From the NCBI GenBank assembly GCA_003142955.1, contig PLOH01000148.1, positions 23,687 through 71,715 of the forward strand: a stretch of 48,029 nucleotides of DNA, given 5' to 3'. Both the position numbers and the translations under genes were made by a program. Of this stretch, positions 28,367 through 36,945 are shown piece by piece (the stretch's first letter is position 1; each line of letters begins with the position of its first letter). A model generated the notes under the pieces. That model had not been told where the DNA came from. It saw only the letters and a list, made by a program, of their open reading frames with translations, and did no database searches. The stretch is from Opitutia bacterium. Lineage in GTDB: Bacteria; Verrucomicrobiota; Verrucomicrobiia; Opitutales; Opitutaceae.

Positions 28367-30181
28367 TTAAAACAAGGTGCCGGCGTGCATCAGGTAGTGT
28401 TCGACCACCGGACCCATCGCGAGCGCTGGCAGGAAGGTGAGGGCGCCCACCAGCAGCACCGTGCCGATGAGCAGCGCCACGAATGTAAATCCTTCGCACT
28501 GGAATGTGCCCGCGCTCGCCGGGATGAGTTTCTTGCCGGCGAGATTGCCGGCGAGCGCCAGGATCGGAACGATCATGAGGAAGCGGCCGATCAACATTGC
28601 CAGCCCCGTCGTGGTGTCCCAGTGCATCTCATTGCCGCTGAGTCCGGCAAAGGCACTCCCGTTGTTGCCGACGCACGAGCTGAAGGCATAGAGGATTTCG
28701 CTGAAGCCGTGCGGGCCGGAGTTGTTCAGCGCCGCCTTGCCCCAATCGGCGACGGCGGCCCAGGCAGTGAATGAGAGAATGGTCGTCGACAGTACCATCA
28801 GCACGATCATCACCAGCTTCACGTCGTACGCCTCAATTTTCTTGCCGAGATATTCCGGCGTGCGGCCGACCATCAGGCCGGCGATAAACACGGCCAGCAC
28901 CACGAAGACGAGCATACCGTAGAGGCCGGCGCCAACACCGCCGAAGATGACCTCGCCCGTCTGCATGTTGAACATGGGCACGAGGCCGCCCAGTGGCGTG
29001 AACGAATCGTGCATGGCGTTGACCGCGCCGCACGAGGCGTCGGTCGTGACGGTGGCGAAGAGCGCGGAACTGAAGATGCCGAAGCGCACCTCCTTGCCCT
29101 CCATGTTGCCGTCGGCTGCGGCCACGCCGAGTGTTTGATGGATGGGGTTGCCGGCCGCCTCGGACTGCCAGGCGACGAGCACGCCCGTGAGAAACAAGAT
29201 GAACATCGCGCCCCACACCGCCCAGCCGTGACGCTGGTTTTTCACGGTGCGCCCGAGATACCAGGTCAGTGCGCTCGGGATCGCGAAGATCGAGAGCATC
29301 TGGAGGAAATTGGAGAGCGGCGTCGGGTTTTCGAACGGATGGGCGGCGTTGGCGTTGACGTAGCCGCCGCCATTGGTGCCGAGCATCTTGATCGCGATCT
29401 GCGAGGCCATCGGCCCCTGCACGATGGTCTGCGTGTCCACAACCTGGTCGACCATGACCGGCTTGCCATCCGCCGTGGCGACGGGTTTGCCCGCGTCGTC
29501 AGTTTTTTGGACGGACGTGGTGTACGGTTCCAACGTCTTGGCAACCGTGTAGGGCTTGAAGTTCTGGATCATGCCCTGCGAGACGAGCACCAGGGCGAAC
29601 ACCAGGCAGATCGGCGCGAGCACGTAATAAGTGATGCGGACCACATCGACCCAGAAATTGCCGATGGTCTGCGCGGTGTGCCGGGCAATGCCGCGGACCA
29701 GGGCTGCGGCGATCGCGATCCCGGTCGCCGCGGAGGTGAAGTTGTGCAGGGTCAGGCCCACCATTTGCGAGAAATACGACAGGGTCGATTCGCCGCCGTA
29801 GAACTGCCAGTTGGTGTTGGTGGTGAAGCTCGCGGCGGTGTTGAAGGCGAGGTGCGGGTTGACGCCGGGCAGCTTCTGCGGGTTGAACAGGGACTGAAAC
29901 GGCAGCAAGTCCTGATAGCGCAGGATGAAATAGGTGAGCAGCATGCCCGCGAGGCTGAACAGGAGCATCGAAATCGTGTAGTCCTGCCAGCCTTGTTCGC
30001 GCTCAGAATCGATGCCGCACACGCGGTAGGTCGCGCGCTCCAGGGGCCGGACGACGCGGTCGAGCCACGTCCGGCCCTGCGCGTCGAGCACCTGCACGAG
30101 GTGCAGCCCGAGCGGCTTGGTGATCAGCAGCAGAGCGCCGACGAAAAGCGCCAGCTGGGTCCAGGAGTTGAGATTGTTCAT
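28367..30181 (-). CDS. kdpA: KdpA potassium-channel subunit
   Basis: 604 residues (E. coli 557). Four selectivity-filter loops are visible: NTAASFTTNTNWQ (about 114), MLGTNGGGYVNANAAHPFENP (about 266, in pieces), AVNAMHDSFTPLGG, and SSCVGNNGSAFAGLS. KdpA passes K+ toward KdpB. Extra length comes mainly from residues about 214-252, just before the second filter loop, with KTDDAGKPVATADGKPV, a repeat similar to the insert of the amino acid permease at 14424. This part should face the periplasm. The gene is followed after 33 bp by kdpB. Confidence 0.96.
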   Translation of the reverse strand: MNNLNSWTQLALFVGALLLITKPLGLHLVQVLDAQGRTWLDRVVRPLERATYRVCGIDSEREQGWQDYTISMLLFSLAGMLLTYFILRYQDLLPFQSLFNPQKLPGVNPHLAFNTAASFTTNTNWQFYGGESTLSYFSQMVGLTLHNFTSAATGIAIAAALVRGIARHTAQTIGNFWVDVVRITYYVLAPICLVFALVLVSQGMIQNFKPYTVAKTLEPYTTSVQKTDDAGKPVATADGKPVMVDQVVDTQTIVQGPMASQIAIKMLGTNGGGYVNANAAHPFENPTPLSNFLQMLSIFAIPSALTWYLGRTVKNQRHGWAVWGAMFILFLTGVLVAWQSEAAGNPIHQTLGVAAADGNMEGKEVRFGIFSSALFATVTTDASCGAVNAMHDSFTPLGGLVPMFNMQTGEVIFGGVGAGLYGMLVFVVLAVFIAGLMVGRTPEYLGKKIEAYDVKLVMIVLMVLSTTILSFTAWAAVADWGKAALNNSGPHGFSEILYAFSSCVGNNGSAFAGLSGNEMHWDTTTGLAMLIGRFLMIVPILALAGNLAGKKLIPASAGTFQCEGFTFVALLIGTVLLVGALTFLPALAMGPVVEHYLMHAGTLF

Positions 30182-30245
30182 GAGGCGGAGGGGATTTTGT
30201 CATCTATTAAATGACAAAATACTTTCGATCGACGGGACGGCGCGG

Positions 30246-30329
30246 TCAGAATTTTTCAGGGCGGAGCACGGCGGCGACCAAATAGAGGAGGAGGAGCACC
30301 GCGATAAATCCGATGATGAGGTTTTCCAT
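30246..30329 (-). CDS. kdpF: KdpF small subunit
   Basis: 27 residues, MENLIIGFIAVLLLLYLVAA then VLRPEKF, ending at TGA 30246. One membrane helix and the terminal RPEKF are hallmarks of KdpF, which stabilises the KdpABC complex. It lies 64 bp upstream of kdpA. Confidence 0.88.
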   Translation of the reverse strand: MENLIIGFIAVLLLLYLVAAVLRPEKF

Positions 30330-30361
30330 GGAGGGACGGGTGAAGATTAGACGGCGGGCGC

Positions 30362-30490
30362 TCAGCGCACCTTCTTGCAGAACCAGGCGAAGGCGATCGC
30401 GAGGGCGAAGAACGCCACCGCGACTCCGACGAAAACGGCGTCGCTCGTGACAAGCGGGAGGTCGGCCAACGGCAAAGGGACTGAGTTCAT
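30362..30490 (-). CDS. Small membrane protein upstream of kdpF
   Basis: 42 residues from ATG 30490: MNSVPLPLADLPLVTSDAVF, then one hydrophobic helix (VGVAVAFFALAIAFAWF) and the basic end CKKVR. The helix with FFALAxAxxxxC resembles small proteins I recall seeing ahead of kdpF in other genomes, but the family is unnamed. It is probably the first gene of the kdp operon. Function unknown. Confidence 0.6.
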   Translation of the reverse strand: MNSVPLPLADLPLVTSDAVFVGVAVAFFALAIAFAWFCKKVR

Positions 30491-30525
30491 GCCCCCAGGA
30501 TAGCCGGGATTGCCGGCTTCACCTA

Positions 30526-30582
30526 ATTAAGAGGACCCCGCCTTGCATTAAAAAGGCATTAACGCCCAAGTCGTGTGATTAA
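30526..30582 (-). promoter_or_regulatory. Phased ATTAA sites in the kdp promoter region
   Basis: ATTAA starts at 30526, 30547, 30558 and 30578, spacings of 21, 11 and 20 bp, near whole helical turns. Two form the direct repeat GCATTAA with an 11-bp period (30545-30562), the spacing used by OmpR/PhoB-type regulators. They lie 35-92 bp upstream of the first kdp gene start and could be KdpE boxes. The same stretch lies upstream of the divergent GH35 remnant. Confidence 0.4.
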
Positions 30583-30630
30583 CATCTGGCCTGGAAACTG
30601 TTGTTTCAAATGACTATGGGGTCTTCTCAG

Positions 30631-31287
30631 ATGCGGCACCTTCGTTTTCCAAGCAGTTGTTGGGGTCTTTCGCTTTGTATGGCCGGGCTCAGTCTGGCCG
30701 TGACGGGCCGGGCGCAATCTCCCGTGCAACCCGTGCCGCATCCGCTGGCGGTCGATGCCATTGCTCCCGTACTGTTGCCTGAGCCCAGTTCCTACATCGA
30801 GGGAACATTCCTGGCGCCGGACGGCGGATCGATTACGTTGAACAGTCGTTACCTCCTGCGGAATGGTCGGCCGTGGCTCCCGGTGATGGGCGAATTCCAC
30901 TACACGCGTGTCCCGGACCAGCGGTGGGAGCAGGAAATCCTCAAGATGAAAGCGGGCGGTGTCCAAATCGTCTCGACCTACGTGATCTGGATCCACCATG
31001 AGGAGATCGAGGGTCAATTCGACTGGTCGGGCCGCCGGGACTTGCGCCGCTTCATCGAGCTTTGCGCGAAACATGGGATGGAGGTGCAGTTGCGCATCGG
31101 CCCATGGGTTCATGGCGAAGTCAGAAACGGAGGCTTTCCGGACTGGCTGGTGAAAAACGTGGTGGACGTATGTGACGGGCCTCACGCCCGGGCTGAACCC
31201 GGGGATCGTCCTGCACACGAAGCGGGGCACGGAGGTGCGCATTTTCCTCCTGTCGAAAGAGGAGGCGGAATCTGCCTGGAAAGTTAA
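30631..31287 (+). pseudogene. GH35 beta-galactosidase, 5' remnant
   Basis: Begins MRHLRFPSSCWGLSLCMAGL, a signal peptide with cleavage near GRAQS. Then the N-terminal part of GH35 follows: SITLNSRYLLRNGRPWLPVMG, GEFHYTRVP, WEQEILKMKAGGVQIVSTYV (read in pieces) and LRIGPWVHGEVRNGGFPDWLVKN. Family similarity stops at about 31156, and the last 43 residues are the 3' remnant read in the wrong frame. The catalytic Glu in NE and the nucleophile Glu, which lie further on in intact enzymes, are both absent. It is the left side of an internal deletion that also shifted the frame. Confidence 0.75.
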
Positions 31288-32104
31288 GCTCGCCGGCCGC
31301 GAGCATCTGCTGATCACGCCGCAGCAGTTCTTCGCGGATGAAGCGCACGTTTATCTGCAGTCCATCGGGAGTCCGAAGTTCGATTTCGAGATCCTGCCGG
31401 AAGTATCGCATGACCTGCATGGCAGCTCGGCGATCCGGGCCGGCCCGGCGGCGGCCGGGCGTAGCTGCTTTACGGCGACGGTGCCCGAGCGGACACTCCC
31501 GCTGCGCTGCACGAAACTTCAGGAGGCCGGACCAGCCGGCGCGGTCAAACTCGGTCTGCCCGTTTCCTGGAGGCAAACTACGGTCGCGGAAGCCCCGGAG
31601 GACAGCGCGTTCGCGAGCGCCGCCAGATGGCAGGTCAGCGTGCCACAGAATCTTCCCACGGATCTGGGCGAAATATTTCTTGAGGTGAAGTACGTGGGAG
31701 ATGTGGCTCGGCTCTATTCGCACGGCCGCTTGCTGGCCGATGACTTTTTCAGCGGGCTGTCCTGGGAAGTGGGGTTGGATCGCTTTAGGAAAGAACTGCA
31801 GGCAGGCCCGCTCGAGCTGGACATTCTTCCGCTGCGCAGGGACGCCCCGATCTTCCTGGAAAGGCGGTACCGGCCTCAGTTTTCCCAGGGCGAGCAGGTG
31901 GCGAAGCTGCAATCAATGGCTCTGATTCCCGAATACCAGTTGTCCATCGACACCGGCGGGATCCCGCGATCCCGCCCTGCATCCGACGGCACCCTTCCGC
32001 CTATTCTCCCAGCCACACGTATTTGTACGGATGGTGGTCGAGCAGGGTGGGGTGCCAGCCGTGGACCGACGGCTGAAGGAGGAAAATGTGCGTGTAATAA
32101 TTGA
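31172..32104 (+). pseudogene. GH35 beta-galactosidase, 3' remnant
   Basis: 310 codons in a different frame from the 5' piece. Before the GTG at 31172 the same frame reads WWTYVTGLTPGLNPGIVL. It contains GTEVRIFLLSKEEAESAWK, then LPLRCTKLQEA, and a C-terminal sugar-binding-like domain with GEIFLEVKYVGDVARLY, HGRLLADDFFSGLSWEVGLDRF and FLERRYRP, as in the C-terminal jelly-roll of large GH35 enzymes. The last 34 or so codons (after PEYQLSID) are antisense to the neighbouring binding-protein gene, so the true stop seems lost as well. No translation start of its own. Confidence 0.7.
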
Positions 32105-33629
32105 CCGGAATGATCGGGGCAGCATCCAGCAGGATGGTTTCCGCCTGCTGCAGGAGCGCGTTCCGGGCCGCGAGATCGGCGGTGCGGACCGCTTGGTCGA
32201 GGAGGCGGTCATAATCGGCGTTGGACCAGCCGGTGAAATTGTTGCCGCTGTCCGATCGCCAGATATCGAGGAACGACAATGGATCGGCGTAATCGGCGAT
32301 CCAGACGGACCGTAGGATCTGGAAACTCCCGGTGCGTCGCGCGTCCTGCGTGCTCTTGAGTTCCTGGTTGACGAGCCGCACCTCGATGCCCAGCTCGCGG
32401 CGCCACATCTCCTGGATGGCCTCGGCGATGAGCTGGTGGCCTTCCGAGGAGTTGAACAGGAGTTCGAATGGCGGCAGGCCGCGTCCTCCGGGATAGCCGG
32501 CGTCCACCAGCAGACGCTGCGCAGCGGCGAAATCGGTGGGGATTCCGGCGGGAGGTGCATAGCCGCTCATGCCGGGAGGCGTGAAGGCGGTGGCGGGAAG
32601 TTGCCCGCCGCGGAGAACATGGTCGACGATGCCCTGGCGGTCGACTGCCATCGCCAGGGCGCGGCGCACGCGAGGGTCGTTCAGGAAAGGCTGGTGGACA
32701 TTGAGACGATAGAAGTAGGTGCCGAGATAAGGATCGATGCGGAGGAAGGGCGATCGGGACTGGCGATAGGCATCGATCTTGGCCGGTGGCATCGCCTCGG
32801 TCAGGTGAAGCTGGCCGGCGCGAAAGGCGCGTTCCTCGGCGTCGAGGCTATCGATCGGATAGAAATGGATGGCGTTGAGGCGGACCTCCGCCGCGTCCCA
32901 ATAGGTGCCGGATTTTTCGACGATGATCACTTGGTTCCGTTGCCAGGTTTTCAGGACGAAAGGTCCATTGCCGACAAAACGACCGGGCCGCGCCCAGGGG
33001 TTTCCCGGGCGGTCGATCGGGCCATAACGCGCCAGGGTGGCCACCGGGACTGGCAGCCACGCCGGATGACTGAGCAGCGACAGGAAGTACGGCGTGGGAT
33101 GCTCCAAAGTTATCCGCAGCGTGCGCTCATCGAGAGCGGCAAAGCCCACCGCGCCGAAATCGGCGAGACGACCGCGGTGGAAAGCCCCGGCGTTCCGCAC
33201 CGGGTACAGCATCGTCGCATACTGGGCACCGAAGGCCGGCGTGAGCACGCGACGGAACGACGCAATAAAGTCGGCGGCGGTGACGGGGGTCCCATCCGAC
33301 CAGCGCGCGCCGGTCCGCAGATGGAATAGATAGACGAGGCCATCCGGCGAGGTTTCCCAGCTTTCGGCGACGCCTGGAACCGGGTGCAGGTCGACGGGAT
33401 CCTCGGTGACCAAGCCCTCGAGGAGCGCAGAGAGCACATTGTATTCACTGGTTCCCGTGGCCAGATGCGGATCGAGATCAGGCAATTCTGCTCCGATGCC
33501 ACGATGGAGCACCTGCTCGCGGTTGCCCCGCTGGACGTTGGTTTCGCGACTGCCGCACGACGCCAGGAGCACGGCCAGAATCCCCGGCCCGGCCCGGCAG
33601 AGGAGGCGAGCGGCGGACCGGGAAATCAT
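32001..33629 (-). CDS. Oligopeptide-binding lipoprotein (OppA/DppA type)
   Basis: 542 residues from ATG 33629 (MISRSAARLLCRAGPGILAV), with a lipobox LASC. The mature part is a family 5 extracellular solute-binding protein: DLDPHLATGTSEYNVL, LVTEDP, GLVYLFHLRTGARWSDGTPV, NGPFVLKTW, LNDPRVRRALAMAVDRQGIV and a C-terminal IADYADPLSFLDIW. It would deliver peptides to an Opp/Dpp permease; OppB and OppC in this window (8608-10602) are candidate partners though 21 kb away. The frame is open up to 33764, but that part overlaps ispF. Its 3' end overlaps the GH35 remnant, which is convergent. Confidence 0.88.
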   Translation of the reverse strand: MISRSAARLLCRAGPGILAVLLASCGSRETNVQRGNREQVLHRGIGAELPDLDPHLATGTSEYNVLSALLEGLVTEDPVDLHPVPGVAESWETSPDGLVYLFHLRTGARWSDGTPVTAADFIASFRRVLTPAFGAQYATMLYPVRNAGAFHRGRLADFGAVGFAALDERTLRITLEHPTPYFLSLLSHPAWLPVPVATLARYGPIDRPGNPWARPGRFVGNGPFVLKTWQRNQVIIVEKSGTYWDAAEVRLNAIHFYPIDSLDAEERAFRAGQLHLTEAMPPAKIDAYRQSRSPFLRIDPYLGTYFYRLNVHQPFLNDPRVRRALAMAVDRQGIVDHVLRGGQLPATAFTPPGMSGYAPPAGIPTDFAAAQRLLVDAGYPGGRGLPPFELLFNSSEGHQLIAEAIQEMWRRELGIEVRLVNQELKSTQDARRTGSFQILRSVWIADYADPLSFLDIWRSDSGNNFTGWSNADYDRLLDQAVRTADLAARNALLQQAETILLDAAPIIPVNYYTHIFLLQPSVHGWHPTLLDHHPYKYVWLGE

Positions 33630-33763
33630 CCGGGCGAGCGCAGCGACACGGAGATTCCGCGATACATGGCGGCGAGCGCCGGCGAGTGGCAGACGAGGAT
33701 CCACTCGCTGGCGCTCGCCGCGACCGCTCCAAATGAACGAGGCGAAAATCTTGTATCGAAGCA

Positions 33764-34243
33764 CTAGACTTTCCGAATCAAGGCGACCGCGTGCGCGGCG
33801 ATGGCGAGGCTTCTCCCGAGGTCGCCAACACCCTCATTGGTGGTGGCTTTCAGGCCGACGGCGTCGACCAAGAGACCGGTGGAATTGGCGAGGACGAGTT
33901 TCATTTCGCCGAGACGCGACAGAATCCGCGGCTTCTCCGCGATAACGGTGGCATCGATATTGACCGGTGCCCACCCGCGCTGGCGGAGTTCGGCTACGAC
34001 CTGTTGGAGCAGGAGCTGGGAACTGATGTTCTCGTACGCGGGGTCCGTGGTCGGGAAGAAATGGCCGATATCGGGCAGGCCGGCAGCGCCGAGAAGCGCG
34101 TCACATATGGCATGGGTCACGCAGTCGGCATCGGAATGGCCGTCGAGGCCGTAATCGGTATCAAACCGGACGCCGCCAAGCACGAGGGGACGACCCGCGA
34201 CGAGACGATGGATGTCATAACCATGACCGATTCGGTAAGGCAT
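33764..34243 (-). CDS. ispF: 2-C-methyl-D-erythritol 2,4-cyclodiphosphate synthase
   Basis: 159 residues, the usual length. Starts YRIGHGYDIHRL (metal ligands D10 and H12), then GGVRFDTDYGLDGHSDADCV with the third ligand His, LPDIGHFFPTTDPAYENISS, and the C-terminal KATTNEGVGDLGRSLAIAAHAV. IspF cyclises CDP-ME 2-phosphate in the MEP isoprenoid pathway in the cytoplasm. It lies 12 bp after ispD, so both are one transcript, and ispE is also in this window. Confidence 0.97.
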   Translation of the reverse strand: MPYRIGHGYDIHRLVAGRPLVLGGVRFDTDYGLDGHSDADCVTHAICDALLGAAGLPDIGHFFPTTDPAYENISSQLLLQQVVAELRQRGWAPVNIDATVIAEKPRILSRLGEMKLVLANSTGLLVDAVGLKATTNEGVGDLGRSLAIAAHAVALIRKV

Positions 34244-34255
34244 TGGGATTTGGTG

Positions 34256-34987
34256 TTAAGCGAAGGTCGGTTCAGTCCTTTGCAAAAGGAATTCCAGATA
34301 AGCCAGGTCAGCCGGAGTCGTGAGCTTTGGGTTTGGATGGGGATTCTCCAGCAAACTCACCCGCGCGCCAAGACGTTCGACCGCCTGGACATCATCCGTG
34401 ATGCGCCAGCGGCGGCGCTGCACCTCGGCGTAGGCGCGCACGATGAGATCGCGCGCAAACACTTGCGGCGTCTCCATCGCCCAGAGCCGGGCTCGATCCA
34501 GGGTGGTGGTTCGGGCCCGCACCAGCGCACGGGCCCGGATCGGCCCCGCGGGCAAATGCGAGCCGGCGATTTGCTTGATGGTGTCAACCACGCGATGGGC
34601 CAGGGCCACGGCTTTATCCCGCCGCACGATCCGCAGCAGGGCGGAAAGCTGTGCGGGCTGAACCAGCGGCCGGGCGCAATCGTGGATGAACACATAGTGG
34701 ATATCGTCCGGCAGTGCGGCCAGGGCATTGGCCACGGAATCCTGGCGTGAGGGGCCGCCTTTGACGAAGAGCGCCGGCGTCGGCGCATAACAGGAAAGTT
34801 CGAGGGACTGGCGTGCGTCCCGGTGAACGATCACATAGAAATCGGCCACGCCGCTCGCGATGAAAGCAGCGGCAGAAAAGGCAAAAACCGGACGGCCTGC
34901 CAGGGGCGCCAGAATCTTGTCGGCGACGACCGCCTGCATGCGACGACCCTGCCCGGCGGCAAGGAGAATGGCAGCGGTGCGGCTCAT
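34256..34987 (-). CDS. ispD: 2-C-methyl-D-erythritol 4-phosphate cytidylyltransferase
   Basis: 243 residues from ATG 34987 (MSRTAAILLAAGQGRRM). The CTP-binding loop AAGQGRRM and the catalytic Lys in ADKILAPLAGRPVF are present, followed by GGPSRQDSVANALAAL, HYVFIHDCARPLV, KQIAGSHL and TPQVFARDLI, and ITDDVQAVERLG. IspD makes CDP-ME from MEP and CTP. The frame stays open to 35200 but only through repeat sequence and antisense pyrF. Coupled with ispF downstream. Confidence 0.95.
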   Translation of the reverse strand: MSRTAAILLAAGQGRRMQAVVADKILAPLAGRPVFAFSAAAFIASGVADFYVIVHRDARQSLELSCYAPTPALFVKGGPSRQDSVANALAALPDDIHYVFIHDCARPLVQPAQLSALLRIVRRDKAVALAHRVVDTIKQIAGSHLPAGPIRARALVRARTTTLDRARLWAMETPQVFARDLIVRAYAEVQRRRWRITDDVQAVERLGARVSLLENPHPNPKLTTPADLAYLEFLLQRTEPTFA

Positions 34988-34997
34988 CGGAGAAAAA

Positions 34998-35120
34998 GCT
35001 GAAAGGCCGAAGGACGGAAAGGCCGAAAGGCGGAAAGCGGAAAGACTGAAGGGCGAGAAAAGGATGTTGGCAACGGAAGATCGGGTTGATCCAGCCCTTG
35101 AGTCCTTCAGTCTTTCAGCC
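34998..35120. repeat. CTGAAAGGCCGAAAGG-type low-complexity inverted repeat
   Basis: The left part is a run of GAAAGGCCGAA, GGAAAGG and GGAAAGACTGAAGG units. The right part, CTTCAGTCTTTCAGCC, is the inverted form. The right arm includes the pyrF stop codon (35115-35117), so the element overlaps the gene end. It separates pyrF from ispD. Confidence 0.6.
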
Positions 35121-35816
35121 TTGCCCACCCAGTTCGGCGAGGATCGCGGCCGCCGCCACCACCGGGTCGGACGCCTTGAAGATCGGGCGGCCCACAACAA
35201 TGAAGTCGGCGCCGGCGCGCGCGGCCTCCCCGGGCGTCATCACCCGCGTCTGGTCGTCGCCGGCTCCCACTCCGGCGGGACGGATGCCGGGCACCACGAG
35301 CTTCACGGCGGACGGCAACCGGGCGCGCAGCGACTTGATTTCCAGCGGCGAGCAGACCAGTCCGCTCAAGCCGCATTCCACTCCCAGTTGGGCGAGACGC
35401 AGCACCTGGGCTTCGGGAGTGGAGCCGACGCCCACATCGCGGAGGTCCTGGTCGCCCAACGAAGTCAACACCGTCACGCCGAGCAGGAGCAACTCCGGGG
35501 CCGATTCCTGGCGGGCTTTCACCGCCCGTCGCACCATTTCGCGACCGCCGGCGGTGTGGAGGGTGAGCATCTTGATCGGGAGCCGGGCCGCCGATTCGAC
35601 CGCCCGGGCCACCGTGTTAGGGATGTCGTGGAGCTTGAGGTCGAGAAAGACATTGAAACCCATGCCGGCGACCTCCCGCACGCAGTCCGGTCCGCAGGCG
35701 CTGAACATCTCCAAACCGATTTTCGCCCAGCGCACATGTCCGATCAGCCGGCTCAGGACGGGCGCGACTTCGCGGGGCGACGGGGCGTCAAGGACGAGGA
35801 TCAGGTCGCATGCCAT
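35115..35816 (-). CDS. pyrF: Orotidine 5'-phosphate decarboxylase
   Basis: 233 residues, full length. Motifs: LILVLDAP, WAKIGLEMF (K32), FNVFLDLKLHDIPNT with the catalytic D59/K61/D64 triad, LTLHTAGG, LLGVTVLTSL, GLVCSPLE and VVPGIRP ... DFIVVGRPI. It makes UMP in the last step of de novo pyrimidine synthesis. It runs in the same direction as ispD but a repeat lies between, with its right arm covering the stop codon. The start is divergent from ispE. Confidence 0.96.
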   Translation of the reverse strand: MACDLILVLDAPSPREVAPVLSRLIGHVRWAKIGLEMFSACGPDCVREVAGMGFNVFLDLKLHDIPNTVARAVESAARLPIKMLTLHTAGGREMVRRAVKARQESAPELLLLGVTVLTSLGDQDLRDVGVGSTPEAQVLRLAQLGVECGLSGLVCSPLEIKSLRARLPSAVKLVVPGIRPAGVGAGDDQTRVMTPGEAARAGADFIVVGRPIFKASDPVVAAAAILAELGGQG

Positions 35817-35818
35817 CG

Positions 35819-35850
35819 AAGAACATGAATGACACGAACGGACATGAACT
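35819..35850. repeat. Possible ATGAATGACACGAACGG-type intergenic repeat
   Basis: GAACATGAATGACACGAACGG followed by ACATGAAC is a low-complexity motif whose inverse form (GTGTTTATTCG) appears at 35868-35880. It lies in the pyrF/ispE divergent gap. It looks like a partial copy of a repeat, but only one copy is here, so this is weak. Confidence 0.3.
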
Positions 35851-35910
35851 GAAGAAGAAAAGCGTTTTAGTGTTTATTCGCGGGCACCAGCGGTTAAGTT
35901 TTTTGGTCCT

Positions 35911-36819
35911 GTGAGCCCGCCGCGGACCGCCACGATTTTCTCTCCTGCGAAGATCAACCTGTTTCTTGCTGTCACGGGACGGCGAGCTGACGGTTATCAC
36001 GATTTGGTGTCGGTGGTGGCGCCACTCGATTTCGGGGATCTTTTGATTGCGGAGACCGGAGAGCGGAAACCGGAGGCCGGAAGGCAATTCGACTTGGAAT
36101 GCAACGACCCGGAGGTGCCGGTGGATGGCAACAACCTGATTTTGAAAGCCGCGAAGGCGTTTGTTGTGGCGACCGGTTGGATGGAACCGGTGGCATTTCG
36201 ACTGGACAAACGCATCCCGGTCGGGGCCGGACTGGGCGGAGGCAGCAGCAATGCGACGGCCACACTGCTTGCGTTGAACCAGTTAAGCGGCGCCAACCTT
36301 GGGCGTGCGGAGTTGGCGGGGCTGGCCGCGGGCATCGGGTCCGATTGCCCGCTGTTTCTGGAGGGCGGGCCGGTCATCATGCGGGGCCGGGGTGAACGGA
36401 TCGAATCGTTGCCTGACCCGGCGGCGCGCCGGCTGCGCGGGCGGAAGGTGCTGGTCTTCAAGCCGAGTTTTGGCGTAAGCACTGCCTGGGCTTATGAACG
36501 CATGGCAGCCAACGGCCCGCAAAGTTATCTGCCGGCCCAGGAAGCCGAGCGGCGCATTGCCGCTTGGCTTGGGGGAGACTCGGATGCCGGGGGGTTGCTG
36601 TTCAACAATCTGGAGCCGGTAGTCTTTCGGAAATTTGTCGCGCTGCCGGTGTTGCTGGAAGACCTGCGACGCGGGTTTGGCCTGGCGGCGAGAATGAGCG
36701 GCAGCGGCAGCTCATGTTTCGCCCTTTTGCCGTCCGGTGCGCCCGTGTCGGAAATCGTCACGACGATTCGCGAAGCCTGGGGCGCGGTCTGCTTCGTGCA
36801 GCCGGCCACGATCGCGTAG
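35911..36819 (+). CDS. ispE: 4-diphosphocytidyl-2-C-methyl-D-erythritol kinase
   Basis: 302 residues beginning at GTG 35911 (the protein starts SPPRTATIFSPAKINLFLAV). GHMP-kinase features: SPAKINLFLAVTGRRADGYHD, the ATP loop PVGAGLGGGSSNATATLLAL (about 104-122), GSDCPLFLEGG, and GFGLAARMSGSGSSCFAL near the end. IspE phosphorylates CDP-ME, between the IspD and IspF steps. It is divergent from pyrF and 126 bp before the PTS enzyme I gene. Confidence 0.95.
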   Translation: MSPPRTATIFSPAKINLFLAVTGRRADGYHDLVSVVAPLDFGDLLIAETGERKPEAGRQFDLECNDPEVPVDGNNLILKAAKAFVVATGWMEPVAFRLDKRIPVGAGLGGGSSNATATLLALNQLSGANLGRAELAGLAAGIGSDCPLFLEGGPVIMRGRGERIESLPDPAARRLRGRKVLVFKPSFGVSTAWAYERMAANGPQSYLPAQEAERRIAAWLGGDSDAGGLLFNNLEPVVFRKFVALPVLLEDLRRGFGLAARMSGSGSSCFALLPSGAPVSEIVTTIREAWGAVCFVQPATIA

Positions 36820-36945
36820 TGGAATGCCGGCCTTGGTCCTTTACGCTGCCAGATCCGTGTTGACCCTCTGCAGCCGGGACCGGATAAAGAACTTCCCCCG
36901 TTCGCTCTTCCTCGTTTCGCAGTGCCAATCAGTCCAACTGTCACG

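Noticed and set aside
34998..35120. CRISPR-like short repeats
   Set aside because: Units are irregular, low-complexity and lack spacers of constant length; no cas genes in the window.
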